From Catonia carolina (lineage: Eukaryota; Arthropoda; Insecta; Hemiptera; Achilidae): a stretch of DNA of 64,000 bases. The translations under genes were made by a program, and so were the position numbers. The notes beneath the pieces are model-generated. The model did no database searches and was not told the origin of the DNA. It saw only the letters and a program-made list of their open reading frames with translations. Of this stretch, positions 24,325 to 35,282 are shown piece by piece; positions within the stretch are counted from its first letter, which is position 1, and every line of letters starts with the position of its first letter. The DNA is taken from assembly GCA_035578175.1 (NCBI GenBank), contig JAQMRL010000010.1:33100784-33164783 (forward strand), written 5' to 3'.

Positions 24325-24594
24325 AATATTATTCATATAAGGCAAAAGAAAGTAAAAATATCAGAACGTATTGTCACCGGATGGCGACATTAAGTGGCTG
24401 TGGTTGAAACCTTTAATTTTTGTGGCCCTGAAAAGGGCCGTTTAAGCGGTGGTCGTCTTGATGGGCAGCGTCGGTCGTAGTCGTCGTGGCGGTCGAGGAG
24501 CTGGGCGACACGGCGTGTCGTCATCCAACGGAGCTTTCGTTCATTTTTTGCATTGGAAAGAGAAAGTCGTGTGAGTGTTTCACACCAGATATTA
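24325..24594. mobile_element. GC-rich segment captured between two family A ends
   Basis: Left: an inverted family A 5' terminus (GGCAAAAGAAAGT about 24339-24351). Right: a normal family A 3' end (GGAAAGAGAAAGT, hairpin GTGTGAGTGTTTCACAC, ending 24594). Between them, 24361-24540 is GC-rich, unlike any family A body, and contains a histone-type stem-loop on the minus strand. Helitron-class elements are known to capture host or foreign gene pieces, so capture is a reasonable inference. Confidence 0.5.
24424..24439 (-). promoter_or_regulatory. Canonical histone-type 3' stem-loop
   Basis: The minus strand reads GGCCCTTTTCAGGGCC: a 6-bp stem with TTTC loop, differing from the metazoan histone mRNA consensus by one compensated base pair. 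A TAA lies 2 nt upstream on the same strand, preceded by a short frame ending LPIKTTTA, faintly like an H2A C-terminus. No complete histone gene is present. It may be a gene 3'-end fragment, either histone or from an element like that at 54303. Confidence 0.5.
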
Positions 24595-24716
24595 GGTCTT
24601 TCAATAACAATTATAGGCCTAATTTATGGACATACAACCAGCTGATTGTATGATAAAGTATTGCATGTTAACGCGCTCTATAATCGATGAGTTCAGTACG
24701 AGATGCAAGACACGAG
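24593..24716 (+). repeat. Dispersed repeat D, copy 1
   Basis: Shared with 27936-28107 (CAATAACAATTA, then AAGTATTGCATGTTAACGCG and GAGATGCAAGACACGAGTG). The ends diverge on both sides; class unknown. Confidence 0.6.
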
Positions 24717-24882
24717 TGTATGGTGTATAGTGTACACCGAGGTGTATAGTGTGCGGCCGAATTCGGCCGAATAACCGCGCGCGGAATGGTTTACGATAAA
24801 GGGAATAGTTGACGTGGTCGTTGACCATAAGTGTTTTAATGTTTTTTGTTTTATATGTGTTTAGTGTTTTTTAATTTTATTC

Positions 24883-24909
24883 CTGATGATGTCTCCGTGA
24901 GAGACGAAA
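24883..24909 (+). ncRNA. Hammerhead-ribozyme-like core (candidate)
   Basis: CTGATGA (24883-24889), one extra T, a 5-bp stem GTCTC/GAGAC with CGTGA loop, then GAAA (24906-24909). These are the conserved catalytic boxes around stem II of a hammerhead. Such motifs occur in Penelope-like retroelements, whose remnant may lie here. The extra base after CTGATGA and the lack of a convincing stem III weaken the call. Confidence 0.3.
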
Positions 24910-24977
24910 GATCTCGATACAATATAATACTCTGAGGTGAGTTTATATTTAATCTTGTTTTGTTTTGGCTGTTCATT

Positions 24978-24983
<6 letters not shown>

Positions 24984-25025
<42 letters not shown>
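24984..25025. repeat. (TA)n microsatellite
   Basis: About 21 uninterrupted TA units. Confidence 0.95.
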
Positions 25026-25031
<6 letters not shown>

Positions 25032-25800
25032 AATAATTTAAATTATGATGTTACGGACGATTTTCATTTTGTTAAAAAACATTTTTAAAACTGTCTTTAT
25101 ACTCATTAATGAGTATAAAATTTCCTCCTATTAAAATAGTACTTGATGACATTTTTCTAATGTGAAACCATTTTGAAATGTGTTGTTTGTCGTTAATGAT
25201 GAAAAGGGGATGTAGACACAATAAAAGGTCGTCGTAGGTTTAATAAAATGTCGTGCATTAAAATTTGTTGATATAAGAAGGGTGTGATATTATATCAACC
25301 CCTTTTAAAACTTGTAATAAATGTAAACCTACAACTTTATTTTATAGGTTCATAATTTTCTTCTTCGTGAGTTGGGGGGGGGGGGATTTGTTAAATGTAG
25401 TGTAATCCCATTTCTTATGTTGATCTTCATCTATCTACTCATATTATAGAATATAAAAGATATGTAGAACAAGGTCTTCATGTTTTATGGAGAGAAGATA
25501 CAATGTATTTATTGTTTATCTATTGATTTTTTCCTTTTTTGTCTGGTAATTTATTCGTTGTTTTCTGGTTTATTAATTTAAGTTTATCTTGTTATGGATG
25601 GAATTAAATTGATATTCATCTGATATAATTTTAATATTTGTTCGTATAATTCTCACCCAGCGTTGACTAACTTACCTTTTTCTTAATCAGTATTTTGTAC
25701 GTTTTTCTTTGACTTTACAACCTATAAGCTTTGTCTGGCAAGTTACCACTAGAACGATTAACCTTCATTGTCTAAAATACTCAGTCCATCTAGCAGTTGT
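25026..25800. other. Unassigned AT-rich DNA
   Basis: Only a G homopolymer near 25374-25384 stands out. Confidence 0.3.
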
Positions 25801-25925
25801 TTTGTCATCAGTCTCTCGACTGGTTGGATGCAGTTCTCCGAGCTGTTCTATCTTGCGCAAGTCGTTTCATATCTGCATATCTTTAACACTCTACACCTTT
25901 TTTAATTTCCTTTTTTTAATATTCT
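25801..25925 (-). mobile_element. LINE 3'-terminal fragment
   Basis: Same 3' end as at 6847 (TTGCGCAAGTCGTTTCATAT on the + strand), minus orientation. Confidence 0.55.
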
Positions 25926-25999
25926 AACGTTCCCCTACAATTCAATCCCTCAATATTACCCTCCATTATTGATAGAGCGATACCTAGATGTTTTTAAGA

Positions 26000-26464
26000 T
26001 GTGCCCCACTTGGGCAAAATATTTTTACAACAAAATTATAGGAAATTAAAAAATCTGTAACTTTTATTTTAAGCATTTTTCTCTACAGAGCCTAGTTTAG
26101 ATCCAATCACTGATTTTCCGTATTCCCCCCCTCTATCAAAATCGGTAAAAGTAGGATTTTTTAAAGATTACAACCTTAGTATGCATTTAACAACAAAAGT
26201 GTATATAAGTAAAGTTATAGGAAATTAAAAAACCTACGACTTTTATTTTAAAAATTTTCTTCTACAGAGCTTAGTTTAGCGTCAATTAATGATTTTCCGT
26301 ATTGTTATGTTATACGAGGTTGATTTCCATTTTGCATCATTCACTCATGATTAAAATAATTAAGTTAAAGTTTTCATTGGGTACTCATGATTAACACGGG
26401 TTATAACTTATTGTTCATTAGTTACATTGCCAAGAGAAAGTCGTATGGTTGTTTCTCACTAGAT
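26000..26464 (+). mobile_element. Family A, 5'-truncated copy
   Basis: Contains both internal halves (AGCCTAGTTTAG, AGCTTAGTTTAGCG blocks) and a degenerate 3' end near 26464. Confidence 0.6.
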
Positions 26465-27014
26465 TTTTTTATTAAGGAATTTGTAGATCTGTTGACGTGT
26501 TATGGTTTTAGTCATTACATAACAGACTGATATCTTTTGTATAATTAACAAGTACAGCCTACCTAATAAGACTGACGTTTATAGTTTATTTTTTTTATGA
26601 ACACAATATTATAAATCCTGTAATTCTGATCTGACTTCAATTTTAAAGACCTGCTTGCTAAAGTAAAGTATAACTAAAAAATGTCATTTTTTCCTGTCTC
26701 TTAGTGAAAATCGTTTACACAAATCTGATTAATATTTTGTATTTTTATATTTAGGCTATTTAAACAGTAAACAAAAAGTAAAACTGATATTGGCACCTAT
26801 TAAAAAAAGACTGTGCTTGTAACCTTTTTTTATATAACTATAATAGATAAATATCTACAATGCTGGTACTTTGAAGCTTCCGCAGTGCGTACATTTTTTT
26901 TTTGTTGAACTTTATTTAGAAAAAAAGCAAAGCTTTCGTGCTACTCCCACTGCTTCATTGTATAATACCATAAACGTTCAGCAACTCGATTTTTGTGATT
27001 ATTTGAGATAAAAA
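26465..27014. other. Unassigned AT-rich DNA
   Basis: Nothing recognised. Confidence 0.3.
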
Positions 27015-27202
27015 TATGGTGTGAAACACTCAAACAACTTTATCTTAACAATTCAAATAATGAACATTATAACCTTACACAAACAATATAACATTAGTAA
27101 TAAAACTTAATGAACAAAAAACTAACCTCTTAATTTTAATCATAAGTAATTGATGCAAAATGAAAACCAACGTTAGTTTGGCTTAATAATACTTAATAAT
27201 AC
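27015..27202 (-). mobile_element. Family A 3'-end fragment
   Basis: Minus-strand 3' hairpin (TGGTGTGAAACACTCA) and about 190 bp of body, cut by a LINE at 27203. Confidence 0.6.
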
Positions 27203-27450
27203 CGGTGAAAACTTCAGTATTTGGGACACGTCATGCGGAATGAGTCCAGATACTCTTTGCTACAGCTCATTGTGCAAGGGAAAATAGATGGAAGGAGAGG
27301 ACCAGGAAGAAGAAGAATATCCTGGCTACAAAACCTCAGGGAATGGACCGGAAAGACATCTGCTGAACTTTTCCGTATTGCTGTCGACAAAGTGAGAATT
27401 GCCATGTTGGTCGCCAACATCCGAAACGGATAGCGCACTAAAAGAAGAAG
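27203..27450 (+). mobile_element. LINE (RTE-type) 3' fragment
   Basis: An open frame ending at 27433 carries LGHVMRNESRYSLLQL and RRGPGRRRISWLQNL, then a VANIRNG stop, followed by a GAAGAAGAA tail. This is the C-terminal tail of an RTE-like ORF. A second fragment of the same family lies at 40380. The 5' part is missing. Confidence 0.65.
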
Positions 27451-27530
27451 AATACCGGTGAAAGGCTGGTTTGAACTTCTAGTGGCTTTACTAAGTAAAA
27501 CGAGTTCTTCAAAATCCAAAATCATGAACT
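27451..27530 (-). mobile_element. Family B fragment
   Basis: GAAAGGCTGGTTTGAACTTC and ACTAAGTAAAACGAG match the 3' end of family B in minus orientation. The remainder is lost. Confidence 0.5.
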
Positions 27531-27935
27531 TTACTTTAAGTGAGTCGCTTAATAATCAAAACATTGTCCTCAACTTCTTAATTACTCGTACGCAAACGCA
27601 CTATTAACGTTACCTATTTCAGAACCGGACCCGTAACTACAGTATTTAGAACGACCCGACAACACTTCAATTCAATTACTGATTGACTTGCTACAAACTG
27701 TTTTTATATTTGCTGTCTGATATTTTCCCAAAAAATCCTTACTAACAATTTCGCAGCTTTACCAGAACATAGTGAAAGGAATAAAAATAAAAATAAACGT
27801 TTCTACTATACTATTTTTCAAAGCTCTGACGTACGCATTGCCCCCTACCCACTTCATAGCTAGCCAATGACTTGCCAGCAACGTTGCCAATACTTGCTCT
27901 AGTAGCTCTGTTATATTTTTTGTCAGCCATTTTTT
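27531..27935. other. Unassigned DNA
   Basis: Nothing recognised. Confidence 0.3.
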
Positions 27936-28107
27936 TGGTCTGTCAATAACAATTAACACATGAACCAGCTGATTATATTATAAAGTATTGCATGTTAACG
28001 CGCTGTATAATCGATGTGTTCAGTCATGGCGTTCTTTAGTCAGTAGTTCTTTAGTAATTAGAGAACGCCATGGTTCAATACGAGATGCAAGACACGAGTG
28101 AACTACT
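27936..28107 (+). repeat. Dispersed repeat D, copy 2, with a 48-bp palindromic insertion
   Basis: Matches 24593-24716 but is interrupted at 28025-28072 by a segment with 11-bp inverted ends (CATGGCGTTCT / AGAACGCCATG), flanked by GTTCAGT and GTTCAAT, a 7-bp near-perfect duplication. Copy 1 is the empty site. Confidence 0.6.
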
Positions 28108-29145
28108 GCGGCTGTTATACGCATGCGCACGTAATGTTTGTCAAGCTGATACATTCGTACAATCTGACAACACTGGCAAATAGTCTGATTGGTCTAAACG
28201 CGTGGAACAGCAAAGCTCATCAACTGTAAAAAGCATTATAGTTCGATTTTGAAGAACTCCTATTTAAAACATTCCATTCATCTTGTTCAATTCGAAACAC
28301 TTCGTAAAATACACATCGAATTTTTTACAATGAAATATTCATTCCCTTAGCCATTTCTGGAATATTATTGTAAAACGTTGCAATGCTATTTCGCTTAAAC
28401 ATACCGATGTAACTTATCAAATTTGTATGATTATCTACCATTCACGTAGGTGGTCTAAACAAATTTAAAAAAATGTTTTTTCTTTAATTTTAAACGCCAA
28501 TTGAAGATTTAGAACAACACAACTAATCAACAGTTACATTAATGATATGTTTAAAAAAATATTGCAATCTATTACTAAACAGATGTTATTATTATTATTA
28601 TTCTACAATAAATAAATTGACCCAAATATTTTAGATAATCAACCGTAATAATTAATTCTATGAAATGAATGGTTTTAAAGAAGTAACTAGGTCATTCTAT
28701 TAACTTCTTCAAAACGCGATAGTGTGTTGTACTAGTGAAAACGTATAGAACAATGCATTTATTATTAAGATATAAAATTATGAAATGAACTGTTAAAATC
28801 GCGGATTTCATATGTCCAGACTTTTTTTTATCTAAAATTAATTCCATACTTAATATCTGTGGCGACAGCGTTTCATTGTTCATTCTTGACTAACATTTAT
28901 TTAACCACTGTATTAAATGCCCAGTGAACTACCTAAAGCCTATGTATGAATTGTTGCCAGTTTACTTTCGTTTGATGAAAGGAAATTTTGGTAATTAATA
29001 AACTAGTAATCTATGTTTCCGATCTGAAATGTTATTTTCTTTTGCCGTGTATGAAACACTGAAACTAAATAATCTAAAGATAAAATTTTATTTAAATCGG
29101 TTGAACGGTTAAAAATGCATAAGGAACAAACAAACATTAATTTTT
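28108..29145. other. Unassigned DNA
   Basis: The first 150 bp are moderately GC-rich (ACGCATGCGCAC, NRF-1-like). No exon or repeat otherwise. Confidence 0.3.
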
Positions 29146-30036
29146 ACTTTTTCTTGGCTATATGTATATTATAGTAAGGAAAGTATTGTTTTCATGTCCA
29201 TTTTTCACCGGATATACACGTTTTCAGACCCCCTGAACCCAAAAACCATGTTTTTAGCTATTGGTCTGTGTATGTGGGCGAAAAATATATTTCGAAGAAC
29301 GGAACATCGTACGAAGTTGAAACTTGAAACTTAAGTTAGATACCACTACAGGACCCGACACGATCATTTTCATCAAAAGAAGTAGTAGTTATTCCTGTAA
29401 TTTTTCACTTTTTTGCGATTTTCTCAAAAACAGGTACTACTAGTTTTTTAAAAATCGCTTCATTTGCTACATTTTTTATGCTCTACAAGGTAGGGTAGGC
29501 GCCATGTCTGCTGAAATTCTTGGGGAGGCAGTTTTCTTGTTGAAAATTTTTTTTATTTAAGATTACGGCCTTAATATGCATTTTAGTGCAATATAACAAA
29601 GCTATAAAATTTAAAAATCTACAACTTTTATTTCAAACATTACATATAAAGCTTAGTTTAGCGGGGTAATTTGTGATTTTCTAGGTTTTTTTTTATGAAA
29701 ATTTGTAAAAAATGGATTTTAAGATTTCGGCCTTAGTATCCATTTTACGACGAAAGTGTATGTAATAAAATTTATAGAAAATTAAAAGATCTACAACTTT
29801 TGTTTTAAGCATTTTTATCTGCAGAGCCTAGTTTTGCGTCAATGAGTTATTTTCCGTATTATTAAGTCAAACCAAGGTTGATTTTCCTTCTACATCTTTC
29901 ACTCATGATTAAAATAAGGTTATGTTTTTTTGAGTTTAGTTTTTTTGTTTATTTCAAATGTATTATTACTAATGTTAGGTTATATTGGTCATTATTTGCA
30001 TTAGCCAGAGAAAGTTATGCGAGTGTTCACATCAGA
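29146..30036 (+). mobile_element. Family A copy
   Basis: Starts ACTTTTTCTTGGC, lacks most of the TG core and ends near 30036 in a mutated hairpin (GAGTGTTCACATCAGA). Confidence 0.65.
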
Positions 30037-30334
30037 TTTTTATTTATATATTGATGATATTCAGTTATATTTGCGTTTTTAAGTTGTATCGAGGGAATAT
30101 TACAACTTAATTTACACTTCATACAATATCATTGTCATCACATTGGGGGGGGGGGGGGGTCATGGGGTTCTGAATTGAACAGATTACTATATACACACAC
30201 ATTGCGGATAAAAAAATAATACCGTACGCTATTGATTTGTTATTAAAATTATCTGTTTTCTTGACTGTTATAATCTTTTTAAATGTTATGTAACTTAAAC
30301 TATCAATTTTTTACTAAAACTAAACTTTTTATGC

Positions 30335-30527
30335 CGGCCGTATTGGCGTAGTTGGTAACGTGCTCGTCTTTTATCATGCGGTCCTGGGTTCGAATCCCAA
30401 TGAGGCACGGCATATTTTCATACGTTACAAAAAATAATTTCATCCTCCATAGTACACAGTTACGCCCCAACGTCATCGCTAATGACCTTGCAGTTGATGC
30501 TACGTTTAATAAATAAATAAATAAATA
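30335..30527 (+). mobile_element. tRNA-derived SINE with (AAAT)n tail
   Basis: A box about 30350-30361 (TGGCGTAGTTGG), B box GGGTTCGAATCCC (about 30388-30400), a body shared with 40610 (GGCATATTTTCATACGTTAC) and an AAATAAATAAAT tail. Confidence 0.7.
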
Positions 30528-31221
30528 AAGAAAGAAAAAACTTTGTGGACCACCTTTTATGTGCTAAATGATAATCAATCATCAATGATAATCAGTCATT
30601 ACTATGACGCTGGGTAATAACCTTATTCGTCAATCTCCTGAAAGAAAAGTAAGAGTGAACTATTGTCGGAAATTGAATTGTTCGGTGGAAAATTCTCAGG
30701 AATTTTAATACGGTTTACCGCCCTGTTATTTATTTATGTATTTAATAATTACATTTGCCACACCCTCATTGTCTTTAATGTATTCGTATATTATGTTTTA
30801 GATGCACAACGTAATTGTGTAATGTAATAACTTATATAAAAATGCATTTAAATAATTTCTCGTTCAACATAGAGTAGAAGTCTATTTTAAATAAGTTTGT
30901 ATTAGTATCATGTTAATACAAGCGTACATTTAATTTCTATATTATTTTTGTTCCTGTTTTACGAATAAAACATAACATTGCAGTAAAAGAAGTATTTCAA
31001 CAAATTGTCATACTGTATTTCCAATTATGGTAATTTTATAATGTAAAAAGTTAATTTATTTATTCGACATTCTTTTCTGAATTATCTTTGCATTGACATT
31101 TATGGTAATAAATAATATAATAGTTGCTCATTCAAAGTACTTAAATTTTTATTATTTCAATTTTATTAACATTTAATTGTCTTTGTATTCGGTCGTAGTA
31201 AAGTTAATTTTAAAGATTGTT
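30528..31221. other. Unassigned AT-rich DNA
   Basis: Nothing recognised. Confidence 0.3.
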
Positions 31222-31603
31222 GTTAAGGTCAACAGCCGAAGGGTTGGTTTGAACCTCTAGAGGTTTTACTAAGTAAAAACGAGAAGTGAGGTGGTTTACT
31301 ATTTCCTTCCTCACTAAGTTGAAAGAGTATGCTTATCAGCCTGCCAGACCTTCCGAAAAGCATCTACTTTCCACCCTGCAAATGAAACCTTCACTTCATT
31401 CACCACAGGGCTGTATAGTGAAATTTATTACTCTCAGAGGAGATAACTGACTAGTGTCTTTTGCACCTCTACCTCTTCTGTTCTTAATAGTTCAGTTATA
31501 TAATTGGCTGATTATGTGATAAGAAACAACTATTTTTTTAGCCCTGGAACCAACAGATCGAGTGCAATTAATTAACCACTCCACTAGCCCGTTATGGGCA
31601 TTT
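31222..31603 (-). mobile_element. Family B copy
   Basis: Near full length, minus orientation; ends CCCGTTATGGGCAT at about 31604. Confidence 0.7.
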
Positions 31604-31654
31604 TTAAAGATTAAGATTAAAGATATAAAATTAAGCAGTAGTGCATCGTCCCTT

Positions 31655-31857
31655 TGTTGTTGTTTATGTCATCAGCTGAAAGGCTGGTTTGAAACTATAG
31701 AGATTTTACTAAGTAAAACAGGAAGTGAGGTGGTTTACAATTTCCTTCCTCACTTAGTGGAAAAGTATGCTTATCAGCATACCAGCTCCTCCGAAAAGCA
31801 CCTTCTTTCCACTCAACAAATGACACCTTTTCTTGTATTCAACACAGGGTCTGGCTT
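31655..31857 (-). mobile_element. Family B partial copy
   Basis: The tail half only (GTTGTTTATGTCATCAGC to CACAGGGTCTGGCTT), ending where a LINE fragment starts. Confidence 0.6.
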
Positions 31858-32187
31858 GAGGCTCTCGCGGATCACCGGTTGGGAACCAAAGTTCTAGGGA
31901 CACCGCGATTTGCGTCTGGCGCCATCCTCAGAAGCAGACATACGAAACCACGAAATGACGGTTTTTAGGCACATTAAACATATTGCCACTACCTACGTGA
32001 TAAGATCTTGCAGAATCGAAAAGCTGGTGCAGTTACTTGAACCGAAAGCCATATGGGAGGATGCTAATAGAGGCTTAAAATGATAGACCAATTGGTACGA
32101 GAGAAGTAGGAAGACTGAGGAAGAGATGGTACCGGAACAAGTTTACTAAACCTAGACCTTGAAGTGGAGAAGAAGAAGAAGAAGAAA
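31858..32187 (+). mobile_element. LINE 3' fragment with GAA tail
   Basis: Moderately GC-rich sequence with scattered stops whose end resembles the basic C-terminal tail of RTE-type ORFs (GRLRKRWYRN), closing in a (GAA)n run at 32166-32187. Confidence 0.45.
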
Positions 32188-33713
32188 AGTTTAAACATAC
32201 TAAATTTATTCTTATTTCACAGGCCTCGATCATATTATTTATTTTTAATTCTCGATTGATGATGAGTGGTAACAAATACCTACGGTCCTACCGCCACCAT
32301 GATCCCCGGACATCCAGGTTGAAAACTATTCCGCATTGGGTCAAGGATGTAAATACACACTATAATAGCTGGATGTAAATTATATCTAGCTACACGAACG
32401 TACTGCCAATCTGCCATCTAGACTAGACTAATCAGTTTAGTTACCATACGTTGCGGAATGGTAACAGTGAAATGATGTTATTTTATTCGGCAACTGAATT
32501 GTTCGGAGTCCGTACCCGTAAACTCCGAATTTTTAATATTTTATTCGTTTACCTTTATTCGAATATCCCATTACTACCACTATTATTTCTTTAAAGTGCA
32601 GATTAATAGTGAATTTTATATCATCTACATAACTAAGTATGCATTTAACATCTTCGCAATAAAAAAAATTTAAGTTTTGAAAAGAATGTAACGTAGCACT
32701 TTCATCCATTCAACTCTCCAATTGTGACGTAACGAGTGTTGACTCACAAGCACATCCTTCAGAAACAGTATCAGAAAATAAGGGTCATCCCAAGGGCATG
32801 ATACCTTAACGTTAAGTCTAAAATGCGTTTGAAAATGATGACTTCTTTGTAAATTCCAACTATAAGGAAAGTTCAAGATATATACAAGATATTTTTTATA
32901 ATAAAGTAAAACTTTATAAAATGATTGATTTTGAATACTTAGTTGCTGTACTTATAAATACTTTTTATAATTTATTCTATGTATATAGGTTATCCTTTCA
33001 TCTGAGTAAATATCGTGGTTTTATCGAAGTAATAATTCAATTTCTTCACGATCGTCTTATAATAGTATTCTGGTTATTTATTATGAAATAATCATTTACA
33101 AGGTCAAACGGAATATTATTAAATATTTTAAACCTTAATTGAAATACCACCTTTCTATCACTATTCTTAAACGATATCGCATTCCATTTCACTTTATATT
33201 TCGTTTACGAATATGCATTCAAAGTTAAAATATTCGAGTTGTGTTCTGTATTTGTGAATGCTTGAGGTGTGTCTCTAGATTCTAGATAGAAAAACATGTC
33301 GCCTGTCGCTACGACACTACACACACTCGTGTTATAATTATGTTGTAGTGTGTAGATACGTATATGTACGGTATTCATTTTGTGGTCTGTTTTAAAAGTT
33401 GTCCCATCACTCATTCAGTTTTTTATGTGATTTATCCATATGATAGCTCTACCACACCCACCTTGTTTCTCTGTGTGTAACCTTACTTGTATTATTTAGT
33501 GTAGGTTATGTTATTGTACCATATGGTGGAACTTTTGTTCTAATTTCGATCCCCATAAATCGAATTCCAGACAAAATTTTTAAACGTAATCTATAAGTGA
33601 ATTTATATAAAACATATCAATTAATTATTTTCTTGTTATATGTCATATTTTAAGTGCGGGGAATGGGTTGTTCAAAATTACTGTTTATGTAATATTCTGA
33701 AGAAATTGAATTT
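32188..33713. other. Unassigned DNA
   Basis: No exon or recognisable repeat. Confidence 0.3.
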
Positions 33714-34277
33714 CAATAAAGGGGTCTTTTCCGTTTTCTGTATGTCACTATCAAATCCGAATTTTCTGAAGGGTTACACAATTCTCCCACTCCTGCGTCT
33801 AGCGCCCAAATCTGACTAGTGATATTCCTGCGTAATGCCAACTCCACTCCCATTTCACAGTTAGTTACTACACAGTCTGCTGCAGAGTTCCTTCAGGAAA
33901 AGGGTTATTGCTTAATCCCAGAAGATGTGACAACTAAAAAAAAAGTATGCGTGAAACACTCACACTGACTTTCTCTTCTCAATGTAAATAATTAAAAAAA
34001 TATAACGTAATAGTATAATGTAGCTTAGTAATAGTAAAAAAATATAACTTAATAGTGATGTAGTTATAGCAAAATAAAACAATCTTAAGAAATAAAACAA
34101 ACAGAACCTGTAATGCTAGCAGTACACTATTGCCGAATGTTTCGACGAATATTCGGGCCAAGTCGCGACAACGAATCTCAGCGAATGTTCTACACGAACT
34201 ACCCCAGTACATACTCGTCTATATTCGCGAAACCTCAGTTCGATCGTGTCATCACATAATTCAACGTAGATCAGAAA

Positions 34278-34490
34278 ATGGATTTTGATGTAGGGGTTGC
34301 AGCCGCTTTTTATATGTACAGTTATGCGTACTACAAATACATTCATGCATACCACCAGAAAAAATTCAGAAACCTTGAAAACGTAGAAGATGGTGGATTA
34401 AAGAAATTCATCGGTATTTGTGTTGATGTTGGAAGTTATTTCGTAAACTGGTCCCAAGAAGTCCTCCATGTATTGGTAGGCAAACCATAG
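34278..34490 (+). pseudogene. PIF/Harbinger transposase N-terminal remnant
   Basis: A 70-codon frame starting MDFDVGVAAAFYMYSYAYY just inside the left TIR. Position and the aromatic-rich start suit the beginning of a Harbinger nuclease ORF. The catalytic region is absent and the end is out of register, overlapping the antisense MADF frame. Confidence 0.4.
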
Positions 34491-34751
34491 TGGTTTGTAA
34501 ACATCTTGCGAGCCAGCTCCCGATCTAATTGATGCCTTCTTCTTCCGCAGGTGGGCTCTAAAGCATGCCATTAGAGATTCCTTCTTCTTTTTTAATTCTA
34601 CCGTGGAACGGTTTAATTGTGCGCTTAAACGAACCCACGCGTCGGTTATGTGCTTCTTATCCTTGTGTTTTTTATGGCAAGGATCCCATAACACCCCCTC
34701 ACTATGGTAAGCTTCCAAAAAAACTAAAGTATTTTCATTTAACCATTCCAT
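34398..34751 (-). CDS. MADF-domain (Myb/SANT-like) protein of a PIF/Harbinger element
   Basis: From ATG 34751, 117 residues. Residues about 8-90 form a MADF DNA-binding domain: an aromatic-rich first helix (FLEAYHSEGVLWD), a central DAWVRLSAQLN helix and a KKKKESLMACFRAHLRKKK basic helix, then W and Y near its end. MADF/Myb-like proteins are the second gene of PIF/Harbinger elements and help the transposase bind the termini. The last 15 or so residues read through a deletion junction into antisense transposase sequence, so the C-terminus is truncated. Probably not functional alone. Confidence 0.65.
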   Translation of the reverse strand: MEWLNENTLVFLEAYHSEGVLWDPCHKKHKDKKHITDAWVRLSAQLNRSTVELKKKKESLMACFRAHLRKKKASIRSGAGSQDVYKPLWFAYQYMEDFLGPVYEITSNINTNTDEFL

Positions 34752-35282
34752 AGCAAAATACACAGTTAAACAGTTATAAAAAAATAATAAATAAATAAAA
34801 AGTACACAGTAAATAAATAAGTAGGTAATGAATAAAATAATAAATAAAAAGTATGTTGTAGAGGCACGGAATAATGTAGCCCGAATGAAGGCGAGTGTGT
34901 ACTGCTAGCAGTTTGCCGCACTTCGCTCTCGTTATTCGTCTGTATTCGTCCCCTTTGATTCGTGCAAAGTACCGACTCCAGACCGAACTAAGGCCAATAC
35001 GAACCATGGCGAGGCGAAGTGGAACGAATAACCACAAATACACCGAGTACACTATCGTATTCGCCTGACTTCGCCTACATTCGGCGATAGTGTACTGCTA
35101 GCATAACATTGTAATATTTTATAGTGTGACTGGGAAGGACGTGTGTACGCGTGCGTGAGTGTGTCTGTCTCAGTATGAGTATTCAGTAAGGCAGGGAGTG
35201 GGAGAAATGAACAAGTGTGCAACCCTTCAGGGAATTCGAATTTGATAGTGGCATACGAAAAACGGAAAATACCCCAATAAAG

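Larger units (their letters stand above)
34124..35103. mobile_element. PIF/Harbinger element nested in family C
   Basis: TIRs TGCTAGCAGTACACTAT / ATAGTGTACTGCTAGCA with TAA duplications at 34121-34123 and 35104-35106. The sister family C copy has one TAA at the same site (CTGTAACAT), confirming the insertion. The 980-bp element keeps remnants of both usual PIF genes, a transposase N-terminus (+) and a MADF protein (-), and is internally deleted. Confidence 0.8.
33722..35274. mobile_element. Family C DNA transposon, copy 1 (8-bp TSD)
   Basis: TIRs of about 55 bp (GGGTCTTTTCCGTTTTCTG... and its inverse ending at 35274) flanked by a perfect 8-bp duplication CAATAAAG (33714-33721, 35275-35282). 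It contains a family A-like 3' end internally and a nested PIF/Harbinger element. It has no transposase of its own. 8-bp duplications fit hAT, P or Merlin; the GG-starting termini lean towards Merlin, but I cannot decide. Confidence 0.75.

Noticed and set aside
24361..24540. Complete histone H2A gene
   Set aside because: Only a faint tail similarity and the stem-loop are present; no histone fold is encoded.
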